Shown piece by piece: positions 31,966-60,665 of a stretch of 64,000 nt of DNA. The DNA comes from Antennarius striatus (Eukaryota; Chordata; Actinopteri; Lophiiformes; Antennariidae): positions 8,374,501-8,438,500 of the forward strand of contig NC_090785.1 in NCBI RefSeq assembly GCF_040054535.1. Direction: 5' to 3'. The notes under the pieces were generated by a model that did no database searches, was not told the origin of the DNA, and worked only from the letters and a program-made list of their open reading frames with translations. The position numbers and the translations under genes are program-made. Each line of letters starts with the position of its first letter. Positions within the stretch are counted from its first letter, which is position 1.

Positions 31966-34166
31966 TGATCTGACTGTGGTTGAAAGCAGTTCTGACACAT
32001 CTCTAACAATTTTACGTTCAGGCGTCATTCAATACCTCATTAAGATGTAAACATGATTTTAGTGATTTCAACAAACAGATTTACACGTTTTATAGTAACA
32101 TGATCAGATAGACGACTGATTCAGATAGGGATGCCTGAGGTTTCCGTTTCCCAAATTACGAGGCAGCGGGAGGGTTCCCACACAAACACTGGAGAAAATG
32201 TTGCTTTGCTCCTTTTATCAGCAGTTGTAAGAAGCTGATATTTGAAATGATCATTTCAAGGTCAGCAGAAGGAAAATGAACATTAGCCACAAAGAACTGA
32301 TGTGTTTAATTGTATTGTAAAACTCTGCTCCATGACAAACCAGAAAAGCCAGCATGTTTATTACCAAATAATAACTCTTCATCTCTTAGAAGAAAAAATG
32401 AAGAGACATGACACCAGGGTAGAACAGAAATTATTTAAGGCTCTGTTAAATCCTCAGCTTCAAAAAAACAAACAAAACAAAAAAACCAAAATAATAATGT
32501 ACCACATATCCTGGAAACTCACAAATAAGCAAAAACTAGTATAAAATCGGTTTAAAATTGGCTATGTCATTAGTTTTTAATAAATAGGCTACTATAAGAA
32601 AAAGAAAAATACAGAAGTTAACTTTGATTAACCGTGCCTGAACTTTTATCAAACCACATTGCAGCAAGATATCTGATGATGAGAAATGTCCTGTAATGAA
32701 AGCAACACACGTAGCCAAACACAAATATGAATTGTGAGATTCCTTTGGTCATTCCAAAATCATTCTCCCACAGACACCTTGAGAAAACTGAAAATGGAAG
32801 ACCAGTTTCAACACGATTCATGCCTTACAGAGACGTCCTAGGCTAAAAACAATAAAATGGCTCTTCTTTATCACCTCAAGTTGAATTAGTAGAACATTTT
32901 CAGTTTCAAGCATGCGTGGTTTGAGCCTAGCTGCTCCAGGATACTGCGATACTGAAAAGATAAATACTGAAACAACAGGCAGAGCTGACCAGTGGATCAA
33001 GTGGCCATCCTGTTGATTTAAACGTTACAGGCTTAATCCACAAAGTCGCACATCCTGCCTTGTTTTCCGAAAGATAACACATCATACTGTAACTACCCTT
33101 CGATATAAGTTGTGTCAGTAAGAAGACTTATTCTAGACAAGATTTTAAAAATAACACTGGCAGTACAGCTGGGCAGCAAACCGGTCATGATATGCATGCT
33201 TAAAAGTCAAAATGTTTCATTACGAAATACTCTGTCGAATTCCAAACTTAATACATAATATAAGTAGTAATAAAGTATATAATAGTGATTAAAGCATCTT
33301 TAAAAAGAAGCTGTAACCTTACCAACCCTCTTTATTATTTCAGGGATACTTCTAAGGAAAAAAAGAGACAGAAATTCAGAGATGGCCTTTGTTGCTTATT
33401 ACACGTACTGTATGTCTCTCTGACTCCATCCTGCGTCATTGCAAAGGCCGTTAAGGTTGCAGCAGAAACATCTCAACAGTTATGATAATCAAAAATAGGA
33501 TGCCATCTTTCCTGTCAGATGCTCTGTAAATAGACCATCAGAAACCCCTCTGAACAGACACTTAACCAGCTACGGCAAGCTTTTGTTGATCGGTTCAAAA
33601 GTCCGGTTGTCCCCAGATTCAAGGTTCATCAAAATCGTTGTGATCCAGACAAATTATGCATCTGCAGAAACAAAAGAGAGAAACCAAACATGCTTAAATG
33701 GCTAAAAATAGCAGCGTGAATCTGTGTGGGCAGCGGTTAACACAGGCAACATCTGTCACACAATCTAAAGTGAACTTCCTGTTTTGGAACAGAATTTCTT
33801 TACAGGATGTAACATTTTCCTCTTTCTGCACCTCAGCCCATAAGTCTGTCTGCTTCAAAAGAGCTCTTCATATAATTGTACTCTTCATGCCGCAAATTTT
33901 CTGCCGTTACATGATAACAAGCTAACCCAACGGTTTGCAAGCAGCAGCACCACCCACCCACAAAGCTCTCTCTTTTATACTGCAATAAAACATCACACAC
34001 TCATCCATGGGCTACACTTGTCCTAAGCTTGTGAAACATATTTGTACAGACACTGCAGTGACATTTTAGCACGTTTTGTAAAACTAGTGAGTGGCCAGCT
34101 TTTCTGTTTATGTATGAATGCAACCATGAAAAGAAAGGTAGGGATGGCGGGGCTTGTACCTCTTCC

Positions 34167-34445
34167 TCACTGTACCACACAGGCTGTGCAGCACTGTTCC
34201 TGCTTCTCTGGTAACGTGGAATAATTCATCTGTCGGACGATCTCTGCAAACAGCTCGTCCACCATAGTCTTGCTCTTGGCAGACGTTTCGATAAAAGGGC
34301 AGCCCCATTCTTGAGCTAGAGCACGCCCATCTGATCCAGCGACCTCACGCTCTGATTCCAGGTCGACTTTGTTCCCAACCAGGATCAACGGCACCTTCTC
34401 GAAGCGCTTCACTCGCACTATTTGGTCTCGCATTGGTCGAATGTC
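34167..34445 (-). CDS. rap2c: rap2c exon 2
   Basis: 93 codons including stop, acceptor CTATCAG. Begins [18 protein letters not shown] and carries NKVD, ETSAKSK and the lipidated tail CCTACVVQ. Confidence 0.95.
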   Translation of the reverse strand, partial: DIRPMRDQIVRVKRFEKVPLILVGNKVDLESEREVAGSDGRALAQEWGCPFIETSAKSKTMVDELFAEIVRQMNYSTLPEKQEQCCTACVVQ

Positions 34446-36023
34446 CTGATAGATGAGGAGGGAGAGAATATGATGGTGTGATCTCTAATGGAGGCAACAA
34501 GCAGGCTTTCAGTCCTGTGATAAGTTATCAGGATAGCATTGTATTAGCATTCAGATGTCTTCGCAGATTTTAAACATGAAGAGACAAACACATCCAAAAA
34601 TAGAGAATCATAGTGTAGTAAATAAGTCTGCATACTTCTTATAAATAACAATAGAATGCTGCAAAGGTGTGTAAAAGTGATGCGTAAAAGAATATTGTAG
34701 TCAACTAATAGGATTACACAATCCCCTTTGTCCTCCCATGGCATTTCAAAATCTGTTTCATAATTCATTGTTTACAGTATATTTTACATACAGTCTATAC
34801 AAAGGGCACAAAATGTAAAGTAGAATACATATTGATATACATATTGGTATTTATGACTAAAAAATTTAAAAGCAGTAAATAACGGTAGTTTTCTAACATT
34901 TAATTGGAACAGACAAAGATTCCGCGGTGCACCGGCGTCGTGCCTGGAGTGTCCCCCGCCTCACGCCCTATGCCAGCTGAGTTAAGCTCCAGCTCCCCGT
35001 GACCCGCTACGGCGGATGAAGCGGCAGAAGATGAATGAATGAATAGAATACATATTGATATGCATATTGGTATTTATGACTACAAATCTTAAAAACAGTA
35101 AATAATGGTAGTTTTCTAACATTTAATCATTTAAAAAATTGGAACAGACAAAGACGTGGTCTGTTTTCTTGTACAAATATTGCAACAAAACTCTTGTACA
35201 AAAAGAAATATTGGACTATTTGCTGTTATATTGTTTTGCTTTGAAATGACAGCAAACTCACTTGTCACTCTGCAAGATTTACTGAAAAAGTCAGCATGTG
35301 CATTCCTATTGCATGATTTAAAATGACTTCAAGCTGAAAGAGAAATTTACTCATTAGACTAAACATTGATTTCCGTCTTTGACTGTTATTTCCAACTTTG
35401 TTTTTCTCCAAACACATTGCAGTTTAAAGAACATTGCTGTTCTGTAATACACCCGGCAGCGCAGAACCGCCTACACACAAACACCGAAACACCATGGGAG
35501 CATCATCCTATGAATTATGCTATGAATAGCAATCTGGCCTTAAACGAATGTCACACTAGAATAAATGTTTGCATTTTTCAAAAGCCTCAAATTAATGTTT
35601 GTATAAGAAGTAAAAATTTGGATTATAAGGATGGTGCAATTCGCAGCACTGATGCGTCTGATTTAAAGCTAAGTGCTAAACACTGATCAAGTGTCAGACA
35701 ATCAACGATTCCACCTCTGCATTGTTTACAGTGTGGGATCCATCTAATACCTGGAATGACTGCTGGTTGACCAGGCTGTATACCAGGATGAACCCCTGTC
35801 CGTTCTTGATGTACAGATCTCTCATGGAGGCGAACTGCTCCGTCCCCGCAGTGTCGAGGATCTCCAGCACGGAAGGCGACGAATCCACCTCGATTTCTTT
35901 TCGGTAAAAGTCCTCGATGGTCGGGTCATACTTCTCGATGAAGGTACCGGTGACAAACTGGACGGTCAGCGCCGACTTGCCGACACCGCCGCTGCCCAGC
36001 ACGACCACTTTGTATTCCTTCAT
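34167..36023 (-). CDS. rap2c: Ras-related small GTPase RAP2C (2 exons)
   Basis: Membrane-bound GTPase of the Rap2 group, acting through TNIK/MINK/MAP4K4-type kinases. Exons 36023-35751 and 34445-34167 give 183 residues, the exact family length. Visible: P-loop GSGGVGKSA (10-18), effector loop [12 protein letters not shown] (32-43) with Phe39 typical of Rap2, DTAGTEQ (57-63), NKVD (116-119), ETSAK, and C-terminal CCTACVVQ, whose CVVQ is the prenylation box and whose Cys176/177 are the palmitoylation pair. Assigned to RAP2C by near identity to that paralogue ([21 protein letters not shown] versus SSLPEKQDQCCTTCVVQ in the human tail). In human RAP2C is adjacent to MBNL3, as here. Confidence 0.95.
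34446..35750 (-). other. rap2c: rap2c intron 1 with duplicated segment
   Basis: 1305-bp intron. It contains two direct copies of a 100-bp AT-rich segment (34821-34919 and 35044-35154) with a reversed SINE-like fragment between them. No other element. Confidence 0.75.
34921..35043 (-). repeat. SINE-like fragment, reverse orientation
   Basis: Reads on the + strand as CGGTGCACCGGCGTCGTGCC, TATGCCAGCTGAGTTAAGCT, then ACCCGCTACGGCGGATGAAG and a GAAT tail. It is the inverse of the repeat at 36957-37042. The first 20 bases and the GAAT tail lie against the flanking direct repeats. Confidence 0.65.
35751..36023 (-). CDS. rap2c: rap2c exon 1
   Basis: 91 codons from [18 protein letters not shown] to NQQSFQ, donor GTATTA. 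GC-rich, part of a CpG-rich promoter block. The donor is non-consensus after GT but the join to exon 2 (SFQ/DIRPM) is exactly that of the family. Confidence 0.95.
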
Positions 36024-36600
36024 CGGGGCGGTCGGGGCGGGCTAACGTAGCAGCTAACGACTTAGCTCCCCTGCTCTTCTCGCTCTAGAAACATTTATCA
36101 CGTCGTATAAAGGAGCAAACAAAGCAAATTTACAAATGCAACGCGACATAAAATCACTCTTCTTCATTCATCTGAACCCAGATGTTCGCTCATACTCACT
36201 CTTTCCGTCCTGCGTTACGTTGTTAGTTCGTGAGTAAAAGTTTATGTTGGCTCTCGGTAACTCTGCTGTTAGCTAGCGCTGCAGCCCGCTCGCTCCTGGC
36301 TGAACTCACGTCCCATCCTCAGGCTTCAAGCCGCTCGCCCGATCCGACGAACCAGATGGACCGGCGAACTTGCTGTACAGCTGTAGACAACAAGTCGGAA
36401 CAATGCGCCTCACATTTCCTCCATAGACGACATACCGATCACTACACAAACACACCAGCCCGCCGGTGTCGCAAAAACGCAGCGCCGCGTCGGTGACGGC
36501 CGTCAGTTCGGGCCTGGTTCTGGTTCCGGCCCAGCGCTCCGGAAGGCGGGTGTGCAAATCAACCGATGGATCTGCGACTACCGATCATAGTCCGATGAGG
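36024..36600 (-). promoter_or_regulatory. rap2c: rap2c CpG-rich promoter and 5' UTR
   Basis: CpG-dense around the start and again at 36280-36590. No TATA box is evident, consistent with a housekeeping-type promoter. Open frames in this block are composition artefacts. Confidence 0.55.
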
Positions 36601-36920
36601 AACCGGCTGGAGTTTGTTGAAGTTCCAGTTTGACTCTGTTGTTCAGATGTGAAAACATAAAAGAAGCTTTCCCCACCAACTGGTTTCCTGAAGCTAACAG
36701 CCTCGTTTCCGCTAGCGACAAAAGCCGACCCTCGTGACGCTTTTCAAAATAAAAGCTTGCTTCAGTTGAACCTCCTCACACTGGGGTTCAGCCGGGAACC
36801 CCGGTCACACCTATTATTTACACTTCGCACTTTGTTCAGTAAAAGAGAAATACTATACATAAAACACATTTATTAGAGTCAACACACAATATAACACGCA
36901 ATATTTTATTTGAAATTACA

Positions 36921-37042
36921 CACACACGCATGCACGCACGCACACACACACACGTCCATCCATCCATTTTCTGCCGCTGTATCCGCTGTAGCGGGTCGCA
37001 GGGAGCTGGAGCCAATCCCAGCTGGCACAGGGCGTAACACAC
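36921..37042 (+). repeat. CA microsatellite and SINE-like fragment
   Basis: CA run 36921-36953 followed by CCATCCATTTTCTGCCGCTG and GTAGCGGGTCGCAGGGAG at 36957-37042, the clearest copy of this dispersed repeat in the window. Confidence 0.75.
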
Positions 37043-37184
37043 ATACATACATGGAGTATATATATATTGTACATTTCTTACATTTCTGTTTATTGTGTAT
37101 TTCAGTGTTAGTATTGGTTTTTTGTCTAATGAGTCTGGTTTTTTCTCTTTGCAATCAGCATGTCCTTCTGTACCAATATTGCTT

Positions 37185-37230
37185 TATATGCCTTCAATTT
37201 CCCCTTGGGGACCAATAAAGTTTTTTAAAT
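37185..37230 (+). mobile_element. LINE 3'-tail remnant, + orientation
   Basis: CAATTTCCCCTTGGGGACCA followed by ATAAAGTT is the same tail type seen reversed at 13797 and 21641. Body absent or unrecognisable. Confidence 0.5.
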
Positions 37231-40200
37231 TTGAATTTGTCTCTGGACTGGAACCACCTGCCCCCAAATAGGATTACAGGTGCTGCAGATATAGTCTATA
37301 ACAAAATTTTGTTATGTTATGGTTGTCTGCATCTAATGGATTTAGAATGACAGGAACTACAAGGTGGATTTTTTTGTATTACACACATGCACCATCAATT
37401 CTAAAATTAGTTGTACTGTACATTTAAACGTGGGGCAGACTATTTAACCAGACTGAAATACTAGTGGGGCTGGGTGACGTTTGTCAAAAAATTGCTTTAA
37501 CTCTGGGCCACTACACAAACTTGCCATAATATAAACCGAACATGAAAGCTGTAGTAGTAGAAGAACCTACGTTGTTTTTTTTATTTTGTTGTTTTACAGG
37601 TAATTATTAAAATGTTTGCTTTAACTAAAATAAAATGAAGTTCATTCTAGTTCATGCAGTATCTAGTTCATGCAGTATCATAAGAGATACAAAAAGTCTA
37701 TATTGATTTGAAAATTGAGATATCCATATAAATATTATTTAGCGGTCACACTTTGAAACTGAAAATTTGGAGACAAATGATAGAAAACTCTTTTCAAGAG
37801 CTACAGAAAAAAAGACACCACAAAAGTATCACAATTATGAGTTTAATTAAAGGTCAAAAGGAAATTGCAGAACTCATCATAGGCACAGTAACTTACTCTT
37901 AATAGGTTTACACTGCGAAATAAATTGGCATGTAACACAGCAACACATACAAGCATCACAAGCAGAAAACAGAGTGAAACGATAGATGGCTAAGAAATAG
38001 CAACCTTCAAGTTAGTCCTAGACTGTCAGTTTTTCATATGGCTTAGTCCTAAAGTCTTTGGCCCTCGCCATCGTCCACAGGTTACCATTCAGTCATTCCC
38101 TGTACCCAGTTTAACAAGGACACATCCACAGAATGATTTAAATAAAGGTTTTAAGTTTACATACACTCAGTACACGTGCTGTTCAAAGTCAGTTAGATGT
38201 AGAACATAAAAGAAAACAACACCATGCATAACAAAGGCACAAATACTAATGTGTTATTGTAAATGAATACTAGCAATGAACAAATTCACAATCATCCTCA
38301 CTTATTGGTGACTGGAAACCTGCAGTATATCCACTTCACATGTATTTTTCTCCATATGGAGTCAGAGGGCTGTGAACCGATTTATCAGAACAACTCATTC
38401 CATCCACCACTAGGACAAGTGCCATGGCAACAAAATCATTGGCTTTAATAGCAACTGAAGAGCATATGTCCCTGAAGAAACAGGGTTGCATAAACATGTT
38501 GCTGCTCCTGCAAGAATAGTTTTGGAAACCCAGGTTATTTTGACTAAAATCCTGAGGAGAATTTAGATTTATTGTTATTTTGAGCAATGACAATGTGGAG
38601 GCAAAGGATAACTACTTTAAAAATGATAAAATTAAAGCAAATTTAAAACCCTGTGAAATCATTTCACACTTTGTCTGGTTCTCTAGCTGCTCCTCCTTTC
38701 CTCCTGTGGGTGGCGCTACTCTGTGCTTTATTTTGATGCATTACTGTACTGTGGAGACGACTGCATATGTACCTCTGTCTGTATTCATGATGAGCAGGGA
38801 CAAGGTTTACAACACATGACAAACATGTGTTCTAGACTATTTCCTGTGATTTATCTCTTGTTTGAGATATTGCTGAACCAAAAACCGAATAATTTAACGT
38901 AAAAAGCTTTTTTAAAAGCAAACCAATTATGGTTTGCAGCTAGGCAATGTCATGCTTGGCAACAAGAAGGGCTCTGGCAAATAAAGAAAACGACAGATCC
39001 CTCAAAAACAATTGTTTCATATTATAATAAAATGATAGAAATACTCATATCATTAACGATACATTGGTTTGATATTTAATCAATTATTTTCTCTATATTC
39101 AAAATAAATTTTGAGTATTTTGACATAGTTATGTACATAAGTGCAAACAAGGTGAACGTCACACATTCATATACACCTCAGCAAGGATCGACATCACCCA
39201 GCACAGCTGGGCAGGAAGAGACTTCTGGACCACATTCTTGACCGTAAATGAAACAGAACCAATCAAGGAGAGCTCAGACCTCTGAGCAGAGGACGCTGAG
39301 CGTGGGCCTACAGCCTACAGCAGGTGAACAGTGACAACTGAGGGTAGTTTGACTTTAAAAGCTGAAGATCTTTCTAAGGTCCAAAAGCCTCTTGACCTCC
39401 CTGACAGATAGTTGTTAGCTTTAAAAGTTCATTCTTCTTTTTCAAAATCACAATACACAAGAACAAATGAAATCAAGTAATGTCAAAACAAAACAAATGA
39501 AAAGAAACACCTGATCTCCCCTAAGGACCTTTGGAATTTACAAGAATTTTCCATACAAAATACTTATCACTCCTTGACAACAAGACAAACTAATTAGACA
39601 TTCCCTTTTTTGAATAAGTTAAGAGTTGTATGTGATTTCAAGTGTGAAAAAAAAATCAGAATTAGGATAGTAGGAAGGTAGCCATGTTGTTATTTTGTTG
39701 CCACAGCAACAGCAACTATTACCATTAACAATGACTCTATCATTGTATACAAATTATTTTCATATTTTCCATATATCTTTTTCTTGTTGGTCTACTCAAA
39801 CTATTAACGATGTATAAATATTTTTTTATTATTATTTCCATGCTATGTTTCAATGTAAGATTAAAAAAAACTTAACTTATTATTAATACATGTGACTATC
39901 ATAACACACTTATAACATCTTTATACAGTGTTTTTGAAATAAGGCCCTTTGTTTGTGTCCAGTACGCTCATGATCCAATTACCTGTCCACATGCTAAAGG
40001 ATCTGCATATTCTAGAGCAATGATTCATGACTATATGAGAAAAATATAATGAGGCCAAAAGAAAAACAGGTACGAGAGAAAAGAAGAGGACAAGTAGCAA
40101 AAAAAAAAACCTTTTTACTGCCACACCACAATTCCCTTAACTAACAAGCTTGTAGGCGTCGATACATCTGCCTGAATCAAAAATCCAATGCCCTCAAGAG

Positions 40201-43200
40201 GCACAATTTTAAAGATCAAGTATTCTGTTTTTTTTCCAGATGACAGCATTTTGTGAAGGCATAATGATGTAAAGGGGGGTGGGGTGGTGGGGGTGGATGA
40301 AGGCTCGAGAGAAGGGATTTCTTGGCTGGACAAAGCTACTCTCAAAGATGCAAGATTTACATGAGCCAATTTGTCTTGAACATTCAGATGATCAATTTTA
40401 TTGACTAGGGGAATATGATTTCTGTTCATTTTCTTCAAAGACAAAATGCAGCTGCACTGAGAATATAAAAACAGCAGCAAAGGAGATGTAACAAATGGTT
40501 TTACAGTAACAGGCAGGTAATGGGCTATGAACAATTTATCTACCATACAGAGAAAACGTACAGGGGAAACATCTGTTTATATTTTTGTACTGTCATATGT
40601 ATAGGGGGCTAATAAATCAGCCAATATTAGCTTATTACAAATATGCTATCAATGGTGCATACAATTTCTGATGAGTAAAAACAAAGTGCAGGTTAGATAT
40701 GCCAAACTCAGTTTGTAATTTAAAACCAAGGTGAATGTTACATTGAATGACCACAAGAGACCAATGAGAAATTGATTTTTCAATTGTGAAGCATCCTGCA
40801 TAGTGTGCAGCTTGGTCCATCCATCAAGTTTGTAGAATCTTTGAAGGCCCCTGACCGAGTAAGGGATAGTGTTTTTGTCACATACAAGCAACTCCACCTA
40901 GTTGGTTGAATATGTTTGCACTAATACTTCTGTTAAGAGTTAACTAAACAAGGGCTGACAACAGTGACAAAAACAAGCTGATTTTCCCAATTTTGTCCAA
41001 TGATGATGCCGTAGTTTAAAGTACAATCTGGGCACTTTGGGTTCTTTCAAAGGTAGTCGAACTGTACTTACAAATCTGCTCTACCTTCTCTAAAAATGAA
41101 AGATACTTCTAAAATTAGTCACATCAGTCATTGACATTAAATATGAATCTATATCACAATACACACACTGTAATATGTCTTAACACAATATCAGCCTGGT
41201 ACCTATGTGCCTCAGTACCTCATGAAATAGTCTATTTATAGTGAACCATTACTATTTCTACATTTGTTATTTAGAAGGACATGTGTGGTTTTTGCATTAG
41301 ATACATTCACAACACAATAACATCATTTAAAATTAATAATGCTCAATGGGAATATCTGCAGCATTCACCATAAATCAAATGTGTGATTCATTGTCTCTTT
41401 CAACATAGTTATGTTTGCACACGAGTCACTGATTGATTTTTTACATAAATGTTTTGACAGCTCAGCTGCCTGAGAGAATTAACCATTACAGATTATTTAT
41501 TATCATGATATTGCACCAAACAACACATCAAACGTTGAGCACTGGTCTGTTCCTATAATTCGTTGACAGTAGTGGCTTTAGGAGACTTGGAAGAGGCACA
41601 TTTTGATTTAAAAATGATTTCCAGTTTCCAATTCCTTACAGACGTTTTAAAACTGGTCTGCATTTTTTTTTTGCCATTAGACATGAAAACGATGATTTAT
41701 TCCACCATCTCCTGACTTGACTATATTAGTAACTCATTCATGGTTTAAGCAACTGCTGCTACTGTCTCGAGTCTCACGACTTCACAGAATGGGCACATCA
41801 ATACAAAAGATGACACATTATAAGATCAGACAGGACATTTTCAAATTCTATGCTTTCTACCTGAAAACATAAACATCTTGTGCCATTTATTCAATCCAAA
41901 AACCACATGAAGGGAGACAACAACGCAGAGACTTATACATTTTTAAAATACATCTGTGTTCAAGTGGGGGACACTTATTTGGAGGATTTATACAGGTATT
42001 GCATTCAAAGTGACAGCGTCTCATATAAACCACAGACAGATTTCAGGCACAGCATCAAGAACCAAATCCAGCTTCCATCTTGTGCAATAATTCTGACATC
42101 AGGGGTAAAAGATTGAGTGGTGCCAATTATAAAATATGCCATCTTAAATCTGACCTTTACAAGTGTGTTGTTTTGATTACAATTTCAAGACAGGTGAGCA
42201 CGGGAAATCAGGATATGTGGCTTTTTCTGATAAGACGCCAATGCCTGTGGATTGTCATTTTCTTAAACCATGTTATTATATCATAGTATGGACAAAACAG
42301 AACAATCTAATACTGCTTTTCAGCCACTTAGCCTAAACATTTTAGTTATTTAACCTGTCTGATTTTGGACTGATAGAGTTCTACATGTGAAGAGTGTCAC
42401 AAAACTTGCTTAAAATAAAGACACAAATTAAATAATAAAGAAAATATTAATATGCTAAATTAATGTCACATTTTCTTTTTCATGGTCATTGTAGTTCGTG
42501 GAATTATCCAGATATTATTAGAAAATGATAATGAAATCAGGGGACAAATTATAATTTAGATTTGCATAACAAACTTTCATAAATTAAAAGTGCTGTTCCC
42601 TTTTATAATTGTTCTTAAATTATGAGAGATGGGAATAACACATTGCGTTTTTGTAACAACAGACATTGCCTTTAATTACAAATAAGACAATCTTTCAATG
42701 TATGGTGTGATTTGAACTCTTATTGGAAATTAAATATTCTCTTCAGTTGAGAAAATAAACCAAAGGCACAAACAAATGATCAACAACTCACTAAGATTGA
42801 ACAGGCAAAATGAGACCATGGGAACAAAATGAATAGCAGATGTAGAACAACATATATGTTAATTTTTTTAAGCCATCTTGAAATGTAAACATGACATAAT
42901 AAACACTCTTTTATTTTGACAACACATGATAGTTGACGATCAGCGGCGAAACTGTTTCCCACTCAAATGGTCTGAATTTCCTGACTTTGCAAAGGTCAAA
43001 CGTGTTGGGTTGCCTCATGTGATGGCTCCCACGCATAAAGGGCATGAAGTCTTCAATGTGTGTGTGTGTGTGTATGTGTGTGTGTGTGTGTACGGGTGCA
43101 CATGTCTGCTGCACCTTTAAGACATGCGTATGTATGGCTGTAAGAATGAGGGAGCTGTATTGCTCAGCCTGATTAAGTCAGTATGCATCAGCATGGCTGC

Positions 43201-43501
43201 TTTAAAACAACAGTAATTTGTCCAGGCTTGTATTGCAAGAACCATCACAGCTTTCACACTTTCATAAGAGCTTACATCGAGTTCCCATTGCCATTCGGTC
43301 AGTGTACACTGTAGGTGAGGCACATGTTTGCTGCATTCAGAAAGATGTCTGCCATGATAGTATGAATGCTTCAGGGATTTTAACTGGGGTTTCGAGATAG
43401 GCTTACTGGGTTAAGCGCCACCGGAGATGCCACCAGCAATTTAGGAACCGGACAGAAATGGGTTTCCATGGGAATGCACTGGAGATCCACTGGGTCAGGG
43501 T
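37231..43501 (-). other. mbnl3: Probable very long mbnl3 3' UTR
   Basis: About 6 kb of AT-rich DNA between the mbnl3 stop (43502) and rap2c upstream, with almost no repeats from about 37800 to 43000, unlike the rest of the window. MBNL genes have long 3' UTRs, and low repeat content fits transcribed conserved sequence. A TG run lies at 43058-43091. The actual end is undecided. Confidence 0.45.
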
Positions 43502-58648
<15,147 letters not shown>

Positions 58649-59657
58649 TTGAGGTGCTCACAAGCCCTGAGCAGTGGTAGACACAGATGGGCCAAAACTG
58701 TGACGTGAAAAAGGGTGACTAATGGCTGTGCCCGGATACAGAGGAAACACACAAAAAAAAATTTCCGTAGGGCAAACGAATGATGTGTCCTTTTGGATGG
58801 CGTACGTCAGGGGATGCTTGTTAGTTGCTCCTGGGAAAAAAGGCAGCTGAAGTTTGAGTTGATAACGGGGCTGACTGTGAGCAGAGTCCAGCTCTGCCTC
58901 CCAGAAAATAAAAAAAAAGAAAAGAAAAAGCAGACACTACTTGGCCAAAATCACACCAACATGCTTGGATATGTCAGAGCTTCCGTGCCTTCACCTGAAT
59001 TAACTGACTGCCACTGTAACAGACTGTTTTGTTCATGTTAACATGATCACATCGGGGGCAGAAAACAACTGCAGAGGAACAAAACGCAGAAGCTTAGAGG
59101 GATAGTTTCAATGCACAGATGAGACAAGGTGGCTGATCCCTTCAAGATACGTGGAACCTGCAGCTCGACAACAAGGGATGGACGACTCTGTGGCTGGCAG
59201 GATAAAATGCAGCTCCCATACAGGCCAAACACGCACTCAGTCCTGTCCTGTCATCCAGCAGTTAGACCATGGAGAAACAGCGACAGACTGCAGACTTGCA
59301 GTAGGCACTTTAGAGGCTCACTTCCTCCTCTTACTTCAGTCTCGTTCTCATTCCTCCTGTGGCGTTGTCTGCTCTTCTGATATCATCCTCCTCAGTGACC
59401 TCTCACCATGTCCTTGCTTGCTGTTTCGCTGTAAACTGTAAAAATAGAAAGGTAAACATTAATTCAAGGTCTTGACAGGAACTGCAGCCTGTTGAAAAGA
59501 AAAACGTCTTGGTGACGAGGACCACGGGGCAGGACGGTGGAAAGGGAAGAGACGGAGACTGAAGTGAGGACAAACAAACAGAGGAGCAACGCATACAGGA
59601 GGGAAGCAGCTGTGAACAGGAAAGGGCGCGATATGTCTTGATTAAGTGATACAAGAA

Positions 59658-59658
<1 letters not shown>

Positions 59659-59710
<52 letters not shown>
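59659..59710. repeat. GA microsatellite 1
   Basis: About 26 GA units. Polypurine tract able to form triplex DNA. Confidence 0.97.
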
Positions 59711-59713
<3 letters not shown>

Positions 59714-60589
59714 GATGGAAGGAGATTGCAGGCAGGACAGAGACGTCACTTCTACTCCGCTGAGCTCCACAAAGCAGAAGGTAACTGCCTGTGTTGACAC
59801 ACAAAACTGCAGTATAGCATGAGGAGCAGCGTCCTTGACGTCGCCTAGAAGGCTGCACATGTGGTTACCCGGACAATTTCAGACATTTATTAATGTGAAG
59901 GGATGAAAATAAAAAATGAAAGGCAGGGCAGAGGGAGAGGGGGGTAGTTCTTCACAACTGCAGCTGCTGTACTAAATGCAGGACTTCAACCAATCAGGTG
60001 GACTTTTGCAGTCACGCAGAGCATAACATCAGCCAATGACAGGGGGGTTTCCACAGCAGCTCCTCCCTTCAAAGAGCCTGTCCTTGTCCCTCCCAGAATT
60101 TTTTTTACTGGTACAGCAGTCATGGCTTAACCACATGCTAATATTCAAATTGGCAACTCGGAGCCAACCTCAAACAGCTTATTCTTTTTCTGCTCCCAGA
60201 CACGGAGGAATCATTTCTTTATTTTTCAGACAGTGGAGTACTGCAGTGATGGGAGGTGGATGCATGCAGCCTGCTGTGCAACTCACTCTCAGAGTGACTT
60301 GTCTGAACTGAATACAAATTACAATCAGTGAGGGGATAACCACAGAAGAGAAAGTAGAATTTAGCTTCAAGGGGCAAAGCCCAAAACGTTTTGTAATCAG
60401 TGAAAAATTACACAAAATCATTTTGGTGGATTTTTACACAAAGTAAATAAACAACAGCAACATGCAAGAGAACAGACCACAAATAATAGGAGGAGGATGA
60501 GAGGGGCTGTAGCAGATAGTATCGGCCCCTGCGTGTGATGGTGGCAGACACAGACAGGGGAACCGACGGGGGTAGGGGGGTGAGGGAAC

Positions 60590-60592
<3 letters not shown>

Positions 60593-60662
<70 letters not shown>
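60593..60662. repeat. GA microsatellite 2
   Basis: About 35 GA units, 0.9 kb from the first array and in the same strand sense. Confidence 0.97.

Positions 60663-60665
<3 letters not shown>

Larger units (their letters stand above)
30641..34166. other. alg13-rap2c intergenic sequence and probable rap2c 3' UTR
   Basis: The rap2c stop is at 34167-34169, so the upper part is its 3' UTR; the end is not determinable, but a minus-strand AATAAA-type signal lies near 33330. A 98-codon minus-strand frame (31857-31561) and a LINE tail (31876-31965) are listed separately. Otherwise AT-rich and featureless. Confidence 0.45.

Noticed and set aside
36230..36496. 88-codon + frame in the rap2c promoter
   Set aside because: CpG-rich composition, no homology seen, overlaps a promoter block.
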